From: Roseomonas sp. OT10
GTDB taxonomy: Bacteria; Pseudomonadota; Alphaproteobacteria; Acetobacterales; Acetobacteraceae
Length of the DNA: 64,000 nucleotides
Assembly (NCBI RefSeq): GCF_020991085.1
Contig: NZ_CP087719.1
Coordinates: forward strand, 3,244,001-3,308,000
Reading direction: 5' to 3'
The notes under the pieces are model-generated. The model made no database searches. It was not told the DNA's origin and saw only the letters and a list, made by a program, of their open reading frames with translations. This document shows positions 1-8,089 of this stretch, one piece after another; within the stretch, counting starts at the first letter, position 1; each line of letters begins with the position of its first letter. Made by a program: the position numbers and the translations under genes.

Positions 1-423
1 CACGGGCTTGCGCTGCAGCGGCCAGACCGATTGCAGGTAGGAGAGCAGCAGCGCCACCACCGCGTAGAGCTCGGCCAGCAGCAGCCCGGTGCCGAGGAAG
101 GTCTGCCAGAAGCCGGTGACGTCCAGCGTGTCGGTCAGCCGCCAGTAGAGGTAGCGGAAGGAGATGAGCACCGAGAGCATCACCAGGATGACCGGCGCCA
201 GACGGCCCTTCAGCCGCGAGACGATCAGGAACACCAGGAAGCCGGCCACGGCGAGCCAGGCCTGCTGCTCCGCCCCCAGCGGCGCGACGATGAAGGGGAT
301 GCCCACCCAGAGCCCCAGCAGCACCAGGAGCCAGCGGCTGCGCGGCGCAGGCCCGGGCGTGCCGCGCAGGCCGCGCCCCGGGCGGCTTCCGCCCTGTCCG
401 CCTGCCGTGGTCGTGGCGCTCAT
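1..423 (-). CDS. bcsA: Cellulose synthase catalytic subunit BcsA, N-terminal part (cut by window edge)
   Basis: BcsA polymerises UDP-glucose into beta-1,4-glucan and extrudes the chain through the inner membrane. Only about the first 141 residues are present; the glycosyltransferase and PilZ domains lie outside the window. The visible part has a Gly/Arg-rich cytoplasmic leader, then hydrophobic segments at about residues 35-55 and 60-75, then the family-typical stretch around RYLYWRLTDTL and a further membrane segment ending in SYLQSVWPLQRKP, which matches BcsA N-termini I know. The ATG overlaps the stop of the preceding BcsQ gene in an ATGA arrangement, so translation is probably coupled. 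The annotation rests on the N-terminal motif and on the operon context (BcsQ, BcsZ). Confidence 0.85.
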   Translation of the reverse strand, partial: MSATTTAGGQGGSRPGRGLRGTPGPAPRSRWLLVLLGLWVGIPFIVAPLGAEQQAWLAVAGFLVFLIVSRLKGRLAPVILVMLSVLISFRYLYWRLTDTLDVTGFWQTFLGTGLLLAELYAVVALLLSYLQSVWPLQRKPV

Positions 424-1220
424 CGGCTTCCCCAGGCGTAGGTCTGGCCCTGCTGCGGCGCGGCCAGGGTTTCGTTGATGGCGGCCGTGACCTCGCGCAG
501 GTCGGCGGCCGCACGGGAATGGGGTGCGTGGTCCAGCACCAGGCGCTGGCAGGCCAGGGCCTCCGCCACCACCTCCTCCCGGCCGACGGCGCCCAGCAGG
601 CGCCAGCCGACATGGCGGGCGACGGCCTCCGCGGCGCTGCGCGAGAGGTTGGAGTCGAGGTTGACCGCGTTCACCACGACCCGCAGGCGCTGGCCGGCGG
701 CCGTCCCGGCGACGCCGCCGCCCAGGAACCGCCCGCTCTCGATCTCGGGCACCAGGGCGGCGCTCATCGGCTCCGCGGCCAGGACGCAGACGATCATGTC
801 CGCGATCGGCGCCAGGGCGGCCAGCGCCTGGGAGGGGCCGGGCGGCATGTCGGCCACGATGGTCAGCGCCCCGTCCGCCAGCAGCGCCCGCACCGGGCCG
901 GTCAGCAGCTGCGGCTGGCGCTCCAGCGCCACGTCCAGCCCCAGCGCGCCGGTCATGTCGGAGGCCCCGTAGGGCAGCAGCACCACGCCGGAGCCGGTAT
1001 GGCGCAGCGCCGGCCGCATGTCAGGCTGGCGCAGCAGGCTCCCCAGCCAGCCCTCCTGCTCGGCGATGGGGGCGCCGAAATGCAGGCGGAGTGCGTTCTG
1101 CGGATCGCAGTCGATGGCCAGGATGCGCCGCCCCGTCTGGCTCAGGGCATAGGCGATGTTGGCCGCCAGGGTGGTCTTGCCGACGCCCCCCTTGGGCGAT
1201 GTGAAGCAGATCAGGGGCAC
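420..1220 (-). CDS. bcsQ: Cellulose biosynthesis ATPase BcsQ (ParA/MinD family)
   Basis: BcsQ is a MinD/ParA-type P-loop ATPase needed for assembly or polar localisation of the cellulose synthase complex. The protein begins at a Walker A of the deviant type (SPKGGVGKTTLAAN) and has a switch-like DCDPQNALRLHFG motif and a VADMPPG segment, as in the family. I chose the GTG at 1220, about 8 bases after the upstream stop, because it gives the usual start immediately before the P-loop (PLICFTSPKGG) and follows a GGGGA. A GTG at 1259 would add 13 non-conserved residues and overlap the upstream gene. About 266 residues, a normal length. It lies between the BcsP-like gene and bcsA and overlaps bcsA by 3 bases. 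Confidence 0.85.
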   Translation of the reverse strand: MPLICFTSPKGGVGKTTLAANIAYALSQTGRRILAIDCDPQNALRLHFGAPIAEQEGWLGSLLRQPDMRPALRHTGSGVVLLPYGASDMTGALGLDVALERQPQLLTGPVRALLADGALTIVADMPPGPSQALAALAPIADMIVCVLAAEPMSAALVPEIESGRFLGGGVAGTAAGQRLRVVVNAVNLDSNLSRSAAEAVARHVGWRLLGAVGREEVVAEALACQRLVLDHAPHSRAAADLREVTAAINETLAAPQQGQTYAWGSR

Positions 1221-1227
1221 CCGCCCG

Positions 1228-2019
1228 CTATCCCCGACCGGACCCGGTGGACGCGGCACCGCCGCCCATCGCCACGGACCGCAGCAGAGAGGAGACGCTG
1301 CCCTGTCCGGCGCCGGCCGGGGCCGCGGGGATCTGTCGCATCACGCTGTCCAGTTGCTCCAGCAAGGGGTAGTTCGCCGCCGGCCGCGGCGGCTGCGCGC
1401 CCGGCCAGGAGGCGGCGGGCGGCACGGGGAAGGGCTCGCGCAACGGTCCCCAGCCTGCCCCGGGCGGGGGCGGCACGGGGGCGGCGGGAGCCCAGCCCGG
1501 GGCCGGTGGCGGCCCCCAGCCCGGCGCGGGCGGCACGGCACCGAAGAAGGGGTAGGGCGGCGGCGCCTGGTTCCAGGGCGGCGGTGGCGGCGCCCAGCCC
1601 CGGGGGGGCTGCTGTGGCCAGGCCGGCGGCGCGGGCTGGGGCGACGCGGGGGGCGGCCAGCCGGGGGGCGGGGCCGCATAGGGAAAGGGTCCCTCCGGCG
1701 CGGGCGGCATCGCGGCGCCCGGCGGCTCCTGGGGCATCTGCGCCGGGCCGGGCGGCGGCGGAACGGGCTGGAACGGGTCGGGCGTGACCAGGTGCAGCGG
1801 CGTGACGGGGGCTGCCGCCGGCGTGGCGGCGAGGCGATCCAGCTGCTCCTGGGCCCGCGCCTCGGCCATGGCCGCGTCCAGCAGGGGAAAGGGCTCCGGC
1901 GACGCCGGGGGGGCTGCCGGCGTCACCTTCCGGACAGCCTCGTTGCCGAAGCTGCGGTAGCGGATGGCTGGAGCTCCGAGAGCCGCCGCCACACGTGTCA
2001 CGTCCGTCTCATCCGCCAT
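1228..2019 (-). CDS. Proline-rich cellulose-operon protein, BcsR/BcsP-like N-terminus
   Basis: A 263-residue protein between bcsZ and bcsQ. The first 35 residues (DVTRVAAALGAPAIRYRSF) resemble the short N-terminal module shared by BcsR and BcsP proteins, which help BcsQ and the synthase assemble. From about residue 70 to 240 the chain is low complexity, dominated by Pro, Ala, Gly and Trp (many PPPG, GWAPP and WGPP repeats), so it is probably disordered. The last 25 residues (SVMRQIPAA, SVSSLLRSV) are less biased. No signal peptide is visible, so it is presumably cytosolic. The BcsP name is inferred from position and the N-terminal motif; a profile search would decide. The 120 bases upstream (2020-2139) contain no gene and may hold a separate promoter. 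Confidence 0.55.
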   Translation of the reverse strand: MADETDVTRVAAALGAPAIRYRSFGNEAVRKVTPAAPPASPEPFPLLDAAMAEARAQEQLDRLAATPAAAPVTPLHLVTPDPFQPVPPPPGPAQMPQEPPGAAMPPAPEGPFPYAAPPPGWPPPASPQPAPPAWPQQPPRGWAPPPPPWNQAPPPYPFFGAVPPAPGWGPPPAPGWAPAAPVPPPPGAGWGPLREPFPVPPAASWPGAQPPRPAANYPLLEQLDSVMRQIPAAPAGAGQGSVSSLLRSVAMGGGAASTGSGRG

Positions 2020-2139
2020 GGGCGACTCCAGCAGCGGAGCAACGATGCCTTGCTAACCTTAAGCGAGAAATACCCATCATCTCCACAACCCTTCTGTTGG
2101 GAGGTGGAGCAGCGGAACATCTGCCCGGAACCGGACCGC

Positions 2140-3171
2140 TCATGGATGGGGCCTCCCGGTCTCTGCGGCCGCCACCATCGCCAGCAACGACAGGACGGCG
2201 GAGTAGTAGTCGGGATGCTCCACGGGCGGGGCGAAACGCCCCTCCCCCCGCGACCCGGTCACGAACTGCGCCACCGCGACGATGCCGGGCGAGGCAGGAT
2301 GCGGCGCCACCGGCCCCCCGTGCAGCTCGACCCAGGCGGGGACGGGCACGCTGCCCCCCCGACCCCAGTGCGTCGACCAGAACTGCGCTGGGCCGGAACA
2401 GCCCGGCTCGTCCGGCAGCCCGGCCCAGGCGAGCCAGAGAGGGACGCGCACGGCATCGTAGGAGAAGCGCGCCGGCCAGCCCGACGCGGCGGTGACCGGT
2501 CCGCCGTCATGCGGGACGGCGACCCAATCGGCCGGAAGGCCCCATGGGCCGAGGCAGGCATCGCGCAGCAGGCGTACCCCGTCGACGGCCAGCGGCAGCC
2601 AGGCCGAGTCGGGCGAGCCGCGCGCGACCAGGCGCAGCAACGGCAGGGCGTAGTAGGACGGGTTCACCACCGTCTCGTCCGTCCGCTCGAAGCCGCGCGC
2701 GCCCGGCAGCAGCAGGGTGCGCCCGGCCACGCGGCGGATGCAGAGCCGCAGCAGGTCGGCCGCGACCTGACGCCCCTCGGCGACCCAGTCGGGGCGCGAC
2801 CACGCCTGGCCCGCCGTGATCAGCGCCGCGGCGACGAAGAGGTCCCCGTCGGAGGCGTTGTTGTCGTCCATCACCTGGCCGGTGGCGGGGCTCCAGTGCC
2901 AGGCATGCAGGGCGTCGCCGCGGCGGCGCAGATGCCGGCGGGTCCAGGCGGCGATGGCGCCAAAGCGTGCGCGGTCGTCGGCCTGCAGCGCCAGGAGCAT
3001 CCCCAGCCCCTGCCCCTCGGAATGCGAGATGCCGGCATTGCCGGTATCCACCACCCGGCCATCGGGCATGACGAAGCGGGCCGCGAACTCCTCCCATGCG
3101 GCATGGAGGCGGCGCACGCCACGCGGTCCGGCATCATCGTTCCGTTGGCTGAGGGCCAGCAGCGCGGTCAT
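2140..3171 (-). CDS. bcsZ: Glycoside hydrolase family 8 endoglucanase BcsZ
   Basis: BcsZ is the periplasmic endo-beta-1,4-glucanase found in cellulose operons; it trims nascent glucan. GH8 landmarks are clear: ISHSEGQGLGMLLAL with the acid Glu52, the ASDGDLFVAAAL signature at about 106-117, and RFSYDAVRVPLWLAW with the base Asp239. These positions closely match Glu55 and Asp243 of the E. coli enzyme. The length (343) is typical. The odd point is the N-terminus: the only start downstream of the in-frame stop is this ATG, giving MTALLALS followed by polar residues, which is too short for a usual Sec signal. It reads toward bcsQ and bcsA and is probably the first gene of the operon. Confidence 0.9.
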   Translation of the reverse strand: MTALLALSQRNDDAGPRGVRRLHAAWEEFAARFVMPDGRVVDTGNAGISHSEGQGLGMLLALQADDRARFGAIAAWTRRHLRRRGDALHAWHWSPATGQVMDDNNASDGDLFVAAALITAGQAWSRPDWVAEGRQVAADLLRLCIRRVAGRTLLLPGARGFERTDETVVNPSYYALPLLRLVARGSPDSAWLPLAVDGVRLLRDACLGPWGLPADWVAVPHDGGPVTAASGWPARFSYDAVRVPLWLAWAGLPDEPGCSGPAQFWSTHWGRGGSVPVPAWVELHGGPVAPHPASPGIVAVAQFVTGSRGEGRFAPPVEHPDYYSAVLSLLAMVAAAETGRPHP

Positions 3172-3495
3172 GATGCGGTGGCCGAGGGGATGCCCCCGGC
3201 GATCCGGATCGGTGCAATCGGCGGTTTAACGCACACCGTAATAGTTTGCCGCAAAATGCATGAAATGCTATGGTGTTTTCGCAACAAGTCACAAAAATGA
3301 AAACGCCCCCGCTTCGATCACACATCCCGGCCGGACACAGATTGACCGTGGCGTGAGGCGGGCCCTAGCGTGACCACCGATGCGTTTCCGCTGTCCCGCC
3401 GCACGACGCGCCGCCCGCGCGGCCTGCCCTCCCTCCGCAGGCCGGCAGCCACCCGGGCGGACCGGGCGCTTCCGGGACGAGCCTGAGGACCGGCC
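3172..3495. other. Divergent intergenic region between bcsZ and the URC operon
   Basis: No gene of its own is seen in these 324 bases. The part nearest bcsZ (about 3225-3300) is clearly richer in A/T than its surroundings and looks like a promoter zone. The part nearest the URC cassette (3340-3480) returns to high GC. The sequence GACCGGCC just before the ATG at 3496 is a poor ribosome site, although GAGGA lies about 10 bases upstream. Confidence 0.6.
3265..3294 (-). promoter_or_regulatory. Possible promoter of bcsZ
   Basis: On the minus strand TTGTGA (3294-3289) is followed after 18 bases by TAGCAT (3270-3265), about 95 bases upstream of the bcsZ ATG. It lies in the only AT-rich patch of the divergent region. 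The -10 match is modest, so this is a suggestion only. Confidence 0.3.
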
Positions 3496-4770
3496 ATGAG
3501 CGACCCGAGCTGGCCCCGCGCGCCGGTGCCCGCTGCCAAGCGACCCATCATCCTCAGCTCCCACCCCGGGCCGGGCGGCCGGGCGGCCACCGTGCGCTGG
3601 GGCGAGGCCGACCCGCGCCTGCGCGGACCCGTCATCGCCACCCCGGAGCCCTCGGGCAACCGCAATGCCATCGGCACCCATGCCGGCGCCTATGCGCTGT
3701 ACCGCGCCCTGGCGGTCGCGGCCGGGCAGCTCAAGGCGAACCACCGGCCGGACCTGACCAACACCCTGCCCGCGGTGCCGCTGGGGCCCTTCGCGCAATG
3801 GGGCGACCCGGCGAAGATCGTCTCCATCGACCCCTGGGGACACCTGACGGCCGAGGCGTTCCGCGAGGAGATCGCCGCGGGGATGGACATCCGCCCCTCC
3901 ATCGCCGTCACCCGCGCGCACATCAACATGCCCGAGCTGGTCGAGGCGATGCGGATGGGCCGCCTCTCCCCCGATGGCGAGGTGCTGGGCGCCACCGGCG
4001 ACGTGCGCGTGACCAAGGTGGCGATCGAGCCCGTCTGGTGGCTGCCCGGCATCGCCGAGCGCTTCGGCATCAGCGAGACGGCGCTGCGCCGCGGGCTGTT
4101 CGAGCAGACGGGCGGGATGTTCACCGATCTGGTGACGCGCTCCGACCTGAAGGTCTTCCTCCCCCCGATCGGGGGGATGACGGTCTACCTGTTCGGCGAC
4201 CCCACGAAGCTCGGCCGGCCGGAGACGCGCATCGCCTGCCGCATCCATGACGAGTGCAACGGCTCCGACGTGTTCGGCTCCGACATCTGCACCTGCCGCC
4301 CCTACCTCGTGCACGGGATCGAGGTCTGCATCGAGGAGGCACAGCGCGGCGGGGTGGGGGTCATCGTCTACAACCGCAAGGAAGGCCGGGCGCTGGGCGA
4401 GGTGACGAAGTTCCTCGTCTACAACGCGCGCAAGCGCCAGGAGGGCGGCGACCGGGCGGAGAGCTACTTCACCCGCACCGAATGCGTCGCCGGCGTCTCC
4501 GACATGCGCTTCCAGGAGCTGATGCCGGACGTGCTGCACTGGCTGGGCATCGCGCGCATCGACCGCCTCGTCTCGATGAGCAACATGAAGTTCGAGCCGA
4601 TCGTGGCGAGCGGCATCGCGGTGATGGAGCGGGTGCCCATCCCGGACGAGCTGATCCCCGCCGATGCCAGGGTGGAGATGGATGCCAAGAAGGCCGCTGG
4701 CTACTTCAGCATGACCGTCCCCGACGCGGCGGAGCTCGCCGTGGCCAAGGGCCGCGGGCTGCAGGACTGA
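3496..4770 (+). CDS. GTP cyclohydrolase II-like protein, Urc1 type (uracil catabolism)
   Basis: This 424-residue protein has a GTP cyclohydrolase II fold but is longer than RibA and sits next to DUF1688 and upp genes. That is the combination known from the URC pyrimidine-degradation route (yeast URC1/URC4 and bacterial counterparts). The zinc site is intact: Cys254, Cys265 and Cys267 in the ECNGSDVFGSDICTC region have exactly the 11/2 spacing of E. coli RibA. The catalytic loop reads YNRKEGRALGE, keeping Glu-Gly-Arg. Residues 1-230 form an N-terminal extension absent from RibA. There is no riboflavin gene nearby, which argues against a RibA role. In the URC route it is thought to act on a uracil-derived nucleotide; the exact substrate here is inferred. 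Confidence 0.85.
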   Translation: MSDPSWPRAPVPAAKRPIILSSHPGPGGRAATVRWGEADPRLRGPVIATPEPSGNRNAIGTHAGAYALYRALAVAAGQLKANHRPDLTNTLPAVPLGPFAQWGDPAKIVSIDPWGHLTAEAFREEIAAGMDIRPSIAVTRAHINMPELVEAMRMGRLSPDGEVLGATGDVRVTKVAIEPVWWLPGIAERFGISETALRRGLFEQTGGMFTDLVTRSDLKVFLPPIGGMTVYLFGDPTKLGRPETRIACRIHDECNGSDVFGSDICTCRPYLVHGIEVCIEEAQRGGVGVIVYNRKEGRALGEVTKFLVYNARKRQEGGDRAESYFTRTECVAGVSDMRFQELMPDVLHWLGIARIDRLVSMSNMKFEPIVASGIAVMERVPIPDELIPADARVEMDAKKAAGYFSMTVPDAAELAVAKGRGLQD

Positions 4771-4775
4771 CGCGC

Positions 4776-6011
4776 TTGACCCTGACAGAGACGGAAGCGG
4801 CGGAGATCGCCCTCCTCCGCGATCCGGCCACCGTGCGCGCCCGCGCCCATGCCCTGCTGGCGCTGGGCGAGCAGGACGGGCTGCCGCATTTCCGGGTGCA
4901 TCCGGACAAGCTGGAGGCCGCGGCGGATCTGGTGGCCGCGACCATCCGGTCGAACTACCCGACGCTCGACATCCCCTATCACGCGCGCTGGCGCCACTTC
5001 GCGGCCGGGGGCGTGGACCGCTGGGGCGCGCTGGCCGCGACCATGGCCGACGTCCCGGCGGCGGAGGTGGCGCGGCGGCGCTTCGACCTCTGCGTCGTCT
5101 CCGTGCTGCTCGATGCCGGGGCGGGGCCGGACTGGCGCTATGCCGAACCGGGGGGCGCGCCCATCGGACGCTCCGAGGGGCTGGCGGTGGCGAGCCTCGA
5201 CGCCTTCCGCGCCGGGCTCTTCTCCGGCGATCCGGCGCAGCGGCTGCGCGCCGACGCGGCAGGGCTGTCGCGGCTCGATCCCTCGCGCCTCGCCGCCGCC
5301 TTCCAGGTGGGGCCGGGCAACCCGCTGACCGGGGTGGAGGGGCGCGCGGCGCTGCTGCACGGGCTGGGCGAGGCGCTGCGCGCGCGGCCGGACCTGTTCG
5401 GGGCGGATGCCCGGATCGGCGGGCTCTACGACCACCTCGCCGCGCAGGCGGTGGGCGGCGCCCTGCCGGCCACGGCGATCCTGGCGGCGGTGCTGGAGGG
5501 GCTCGGCCCGATCTGGCCGGCGCGGCTGCGGCTGCACGGGGTGAACCTGGGCGATGTCTGGCGCCACCGCCTCGCCGCGCCGGAAGGGCCGGCGCCGGGG
5601 CTGGTGCCGTTCCACAAGCTGTCGCAGTGGCTCTCCTACTCGCTGGTCGAGGCGCTGGAGGATTCCGGCCTCGCCGTCACGGATCTCGACGCGCTGACCG
5701 GCCTGCCGGAATACCGCAACGGCGGGCTGTTCCTGGATACGGGCGTGCTGGTCCCGCGCGACCCTGGCCTGCCGGCCGAGCTGCTGCACGTGGACAGCGA
5801 GGCGGTGGTGGAATGGCGCGCGCTGACCGTGGCCCTGCTCGACCGCGTCGCCGACCTCGTCCGCGCGCGGCTGGGGAAGACGGCCGCGGAGATGCCGCTG
5901 GCCCGCGTGCTGGAGGGCGGCACCTGGGCCGCCGGCCGGCGCATCGCCGCGGAGAAACGGCCGGGCGGGGCGCCGCCGCTGCAGGTCGTCAGCGACGGCA
6001 CCGTCTTCTAA
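4776..6011 (+). CDS. DUF1688 family protein, Urc4 type (uracil catabolism)
   Basis: A 411-residue DUF1688 protein, the bacterial counterpart of yeast Urc4, which is essential for uracil degradation but whose reaction is not established. Recognisable family stretches are RVHPDKLEAAADLV near residue 40, DIPYHARWRHF near 65, GRSEGLAVASLDAF near 133 and FHKLSQWLSYSLVE near 280. I chose the TTG at 4776, 5 bases after the Urc1 stop, with a GCAGGA ribosome site 9 bases upstream. Longer readings would run back inside urc1 in another frame. It lies between urc1 and upp on the same strand with gaps of 5 and 30 bases, so the three are one transcription unit. Confidence 0.85.
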   Translation: MTLTETEAAEIALLRDPATVRARAHALLALGEQDGLPHFRVHPDKLEAAADLVAATIRSNYPTLDIPYHARWRHFAAGGVDRWGALAATMADVPAAEVARRRFDLCVVSVLLDAGAGPDWRYAEPGGAPIGRSEGLAVASLDAFRAGLFSGDPAQRLRADAAGLSRLDPSRLAAAFQVGPGNPLTGVEGRAALLHGLGEALRARPDLFGADARIGGLYDHLAAQAVGGALPATAILAAVLEGLGPIWPARLRLHGVNLGDVWRHRLAAPEGPAPGLVPFHKLSQWLSYSLVEALEDSGLAVTDLDALTGLPEYRNGGLFLDTGVLVPRDPGLPAELLHVDSEAVVEWRALTVALLDRVADLVRARLGKTAAEMPLARVLEGGTWAAGRRIAAEKRPGGAPPLQVVSDGTVF

Positions 6012-6041
6012 CCTGCGCCGGAGCCCGAGAGGACCATCCGC

Positions 6042-6686
6042 ATGCCCGGCCCGCTTCCCGACACCGTCACGCTGATCGACCACCCGCTGGTGCAGCACAA
6101 GCTGACCCTGCTGCGCCGTAAGGAGACGCCGACGGGCGAGTTCCGCCGCCTCGCGCGCGAGATCAGCCTGCTGATGGCCTATGAGGTCACGCGCGACCTG
6201 CCGCTGGAGACGGTGACGATCGAGACGCCGCTGGAGGTGATGCAGGCGCCGCTGCTCTCGGGCAAGAAGCTGTGCTTCGTCTCCATCCTGCGCGCGGGCA
6301 ACGGTCTGCTGGACGGGATGCTGGACCTCGTCCCCTCCGCCCGCGTCGGCCATGTCGGGCTGTACCGCGACCCGGAGACGCTGGTGCCGGTGGAATACTA
6401 CCTGAAGCTGCCCGAGGACATCGACCAGCGGCTCGTCATCGCCGTGGACCCGATGCTCGCCACCGGCCATTCGGCCGCCGCCGCCGTGGGCCGCATCAAG
6501 CAGGCGGGGGCGCAGCAGATCAGCTTCGTCAGCCTGCTCTCCGCCCCGGAAGGGCTGCGGGTGATGGCGGAGGAGCATCCGGACGTGCCCATCTTCACCG
6601 CGGGCATCGACCGCGAGCTGGATGAGCACGCCTATATCCGCCCCGGCCTGGGCGACGCCGGCGACCGGCTGTTCGGGACGAAGTAG
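6042..6686 (+). CDS. upp: Uracil phosphoribosyltransferase
   Basis: Converts uracil and PRPP to UMP and pyrophosphate. The 214-residue length is normal for bacterial Upp. The PRPP-binding loop [11 protein letters not shown] (about residues 138-148) is present, as are the upstream [14 protein letters not shown] segment and the uracil-binding C-terminus with [22 protein letters not shown]. In the URC context the enzyme supplies UMP, or salvages uracil, as the entry step to ring degradation rather than only for salvage; yeast likewise places a UPRT (Urc6) in the pathway. Last gene of the cassette, convergent with the P450. Confidence 0.93.
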   Translation: MPGPLPDTVTLIDHPLVQHKLTLLRRKETPTGEFRRLAREISLLMAYEVTRDLPLETVTIETPLEVMQAPLLSGKKLCFVSILRAGNGLLDGMLDLVPSARVGHVGLYRDPETLVPVEYYLKLPEDIDQRLVIAVDPMLATGHSAAAAVGRIKQAGAQQISFVSLLSAPEGLRVMAEEHPDVPIFTAGIDRELDEHAYIRPGLGDAGDRLFGTK

Positions 6687-6710
6687 CCGCCCCGCGGGCC
6701 GGCGCGGCCG

Positions 6711-8057
6711 TCAGGCCCCGCGCCGGGCGACCCGCATGGGCATGCCGCGCGCCGGCCGCAGCGTGATCCGCATGCGCAGGGTCGGCGCGGCCCCAGGCGG
6801 CAGCGACAGGCGCAATGCCGGCAGCAGCACGGCCAGGATCGCCGCCGCCTCCAGCATGGCGAAGCCCGCGCCGATGCAGATGCGCGGGCCGGCGCCGAAG
6901 GGCAGGTAGGCGAAGCGGTGCCGGGCCGGCGCCCCGGGCGCGAAGCGGTCGGGGTCGAAGCGGTCCGGCTCCGCCCACAAGGCCCGATGGCGGTGGATCG
7001 CATAGACGGGGACATAGACCGGCGTGCCCGCCCGCAGCGCCTCGCCGCCCAGCTCCATGTCGCGCAGCGCGGTGCGCACCACCAGCGGCGCCGGCGGGTA
7101 GAGCCGCATGGCCTCCTGCAGCACCTGCCGCCCGTAGGCGAGGCCGGGAAGGTGCTCCGGCCGCAGGGGCCCGCCCCCGGTCAGCGCGTCGATCTCCCGC
7201 AGCAGCCGCGCCTCCACCCCGGGGTGCAGCGCCAGCAGGTAGAAGGTCCAGGTGAGCGCCAGCGCCGTCGTCTCGTGCCCGGCGGTGATGAAGGTCAGCA
7301 GGTTGTCGGCCACGTCGCGGTCGCTCATCCCCTGCCCCGTCTCCGGGTCTCGCGCGGCGACGAGGCGGGAGGCGAGGTCGCGGCGGCCGTCCTCCCCGCG
7401 CGCCCGGGCTGCCGCGACGATGCGCAGGATCTCCGCGCGCAGGTGGTCGCGCGAGGCCGCCGCCCGGGCCTGGCCGGGATAGGGCACCCAGGCGGGCGCC
7501 TTCAGCAGCGCGAGCGCGATCGCCCAGCTGGTGGAATCGAGGTAGTCGGTGATGCCGCGTTCCACCCGGGCGACGTCGAGCCCCTCCTCGCCGGGCAGCA
7601 TGGTGGCCAGGATGATGTCGAAGGTGGTCCGCATCATCTCGTGGCCCAGCTCGATCCCGGCGGCGCCCGCCTCCAGCCGTGCCAGCCAGCGGTCGCGGGT
7701 CCGCCCGGCGGCCGCGATCATCTCCGGCAGGACGCCCAGCAACTGCTCGTGCCGGAAGGCGGGCGCCGCGGCACGGCGCTGCCAGCGCCAGCGCTCGCCA
7801 TCGGCGGTCAGGATCGCATCGCCCAGGGCCGGGGCCAGGGCGCGCCGCATCGCCTCCGCCTTGCCGAAGGCGTCCGCCTCGTCCAGCAGCACACGCTGCA
7901 CCAGCGCCGGATCGGTCACCAGCAGGCGCTCGCGGCCCAGGAAGCGCTGCCGCACCAGCCCCTCGACATAGGCGGCGGCGGGGACGGATTCGAGCGGGTT
8001 GCGGATCACCGCGCGCAGCAGCGCCAGGTCGCGCAGCGGCCGGGCCGGTGGCACCAC
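6711..8057 (-). CDS. Cytochrome P450
   Basis: A soluble bacterial P450 monooxygenase of 448 residues. The I-helix oxygen-binding motif is AGHETT (259-264), the K-helix ExxR is EAMR (315-318), the PERF-type region is around DRFDPDRF, and the heme loop is FGAGPRICIG with Cys394 as axial ligand. No membrane anchor is seen. The start is the GTG at 8057, just before the usual PPARPLRDLALL leader; a second GTG follows immediately and no strong ribosome site is visible, so the start is uncertain. The overall pattern resembles fatty-acid or terpene hydroxylating P450s, but the substrate cannot be read from the sequence. No ferredoxin or reductase gene lies beside it. It follows the pfkB-like gene by 32 bases on the same strand. 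Confidence 0.9.
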   Translation of the reverse strand: MVPPARPLRDLALLRAVIRNPLESVPAAAYVEGLVRQRFLGRERLLVTDPALVQRVLLDEADAFGKAEAMRRALAPALGDAILTADGERWRWQRRAAAPAFRHEQLLGVLPEMIAAAGRTRDRWLARLEAGAAGIELGHEMMRTTFDIILATMLPGEEGLDVARVERGITDYLDSTSWAIALALLKAPAWVPYPGQARAAASRDHLRAEILRIVAAARARGEDGRRDLASRLVAARDPETGQGMSDRDVADNLLTFITAGHETTALALTWTFYLLALHPGVEARLLREIDALTGGGPLRPEHLPGLAYGRQVLQEAMRLYPPAPLVVRTALRDMELGGEALRAGTPVYVPVYAIHRHRALWAEPDRFDPDRFAPGAPARHRFAYLPFGAGPRICIGAGFAMLEAAAILAVLLPALRLSLPPGAAPTLRMRITLRPARGMPMRVARRGA

Positions 8058-8089
8058 CCGCGCCGGCAGCGGGGCGTCCCGGGCGCCGC

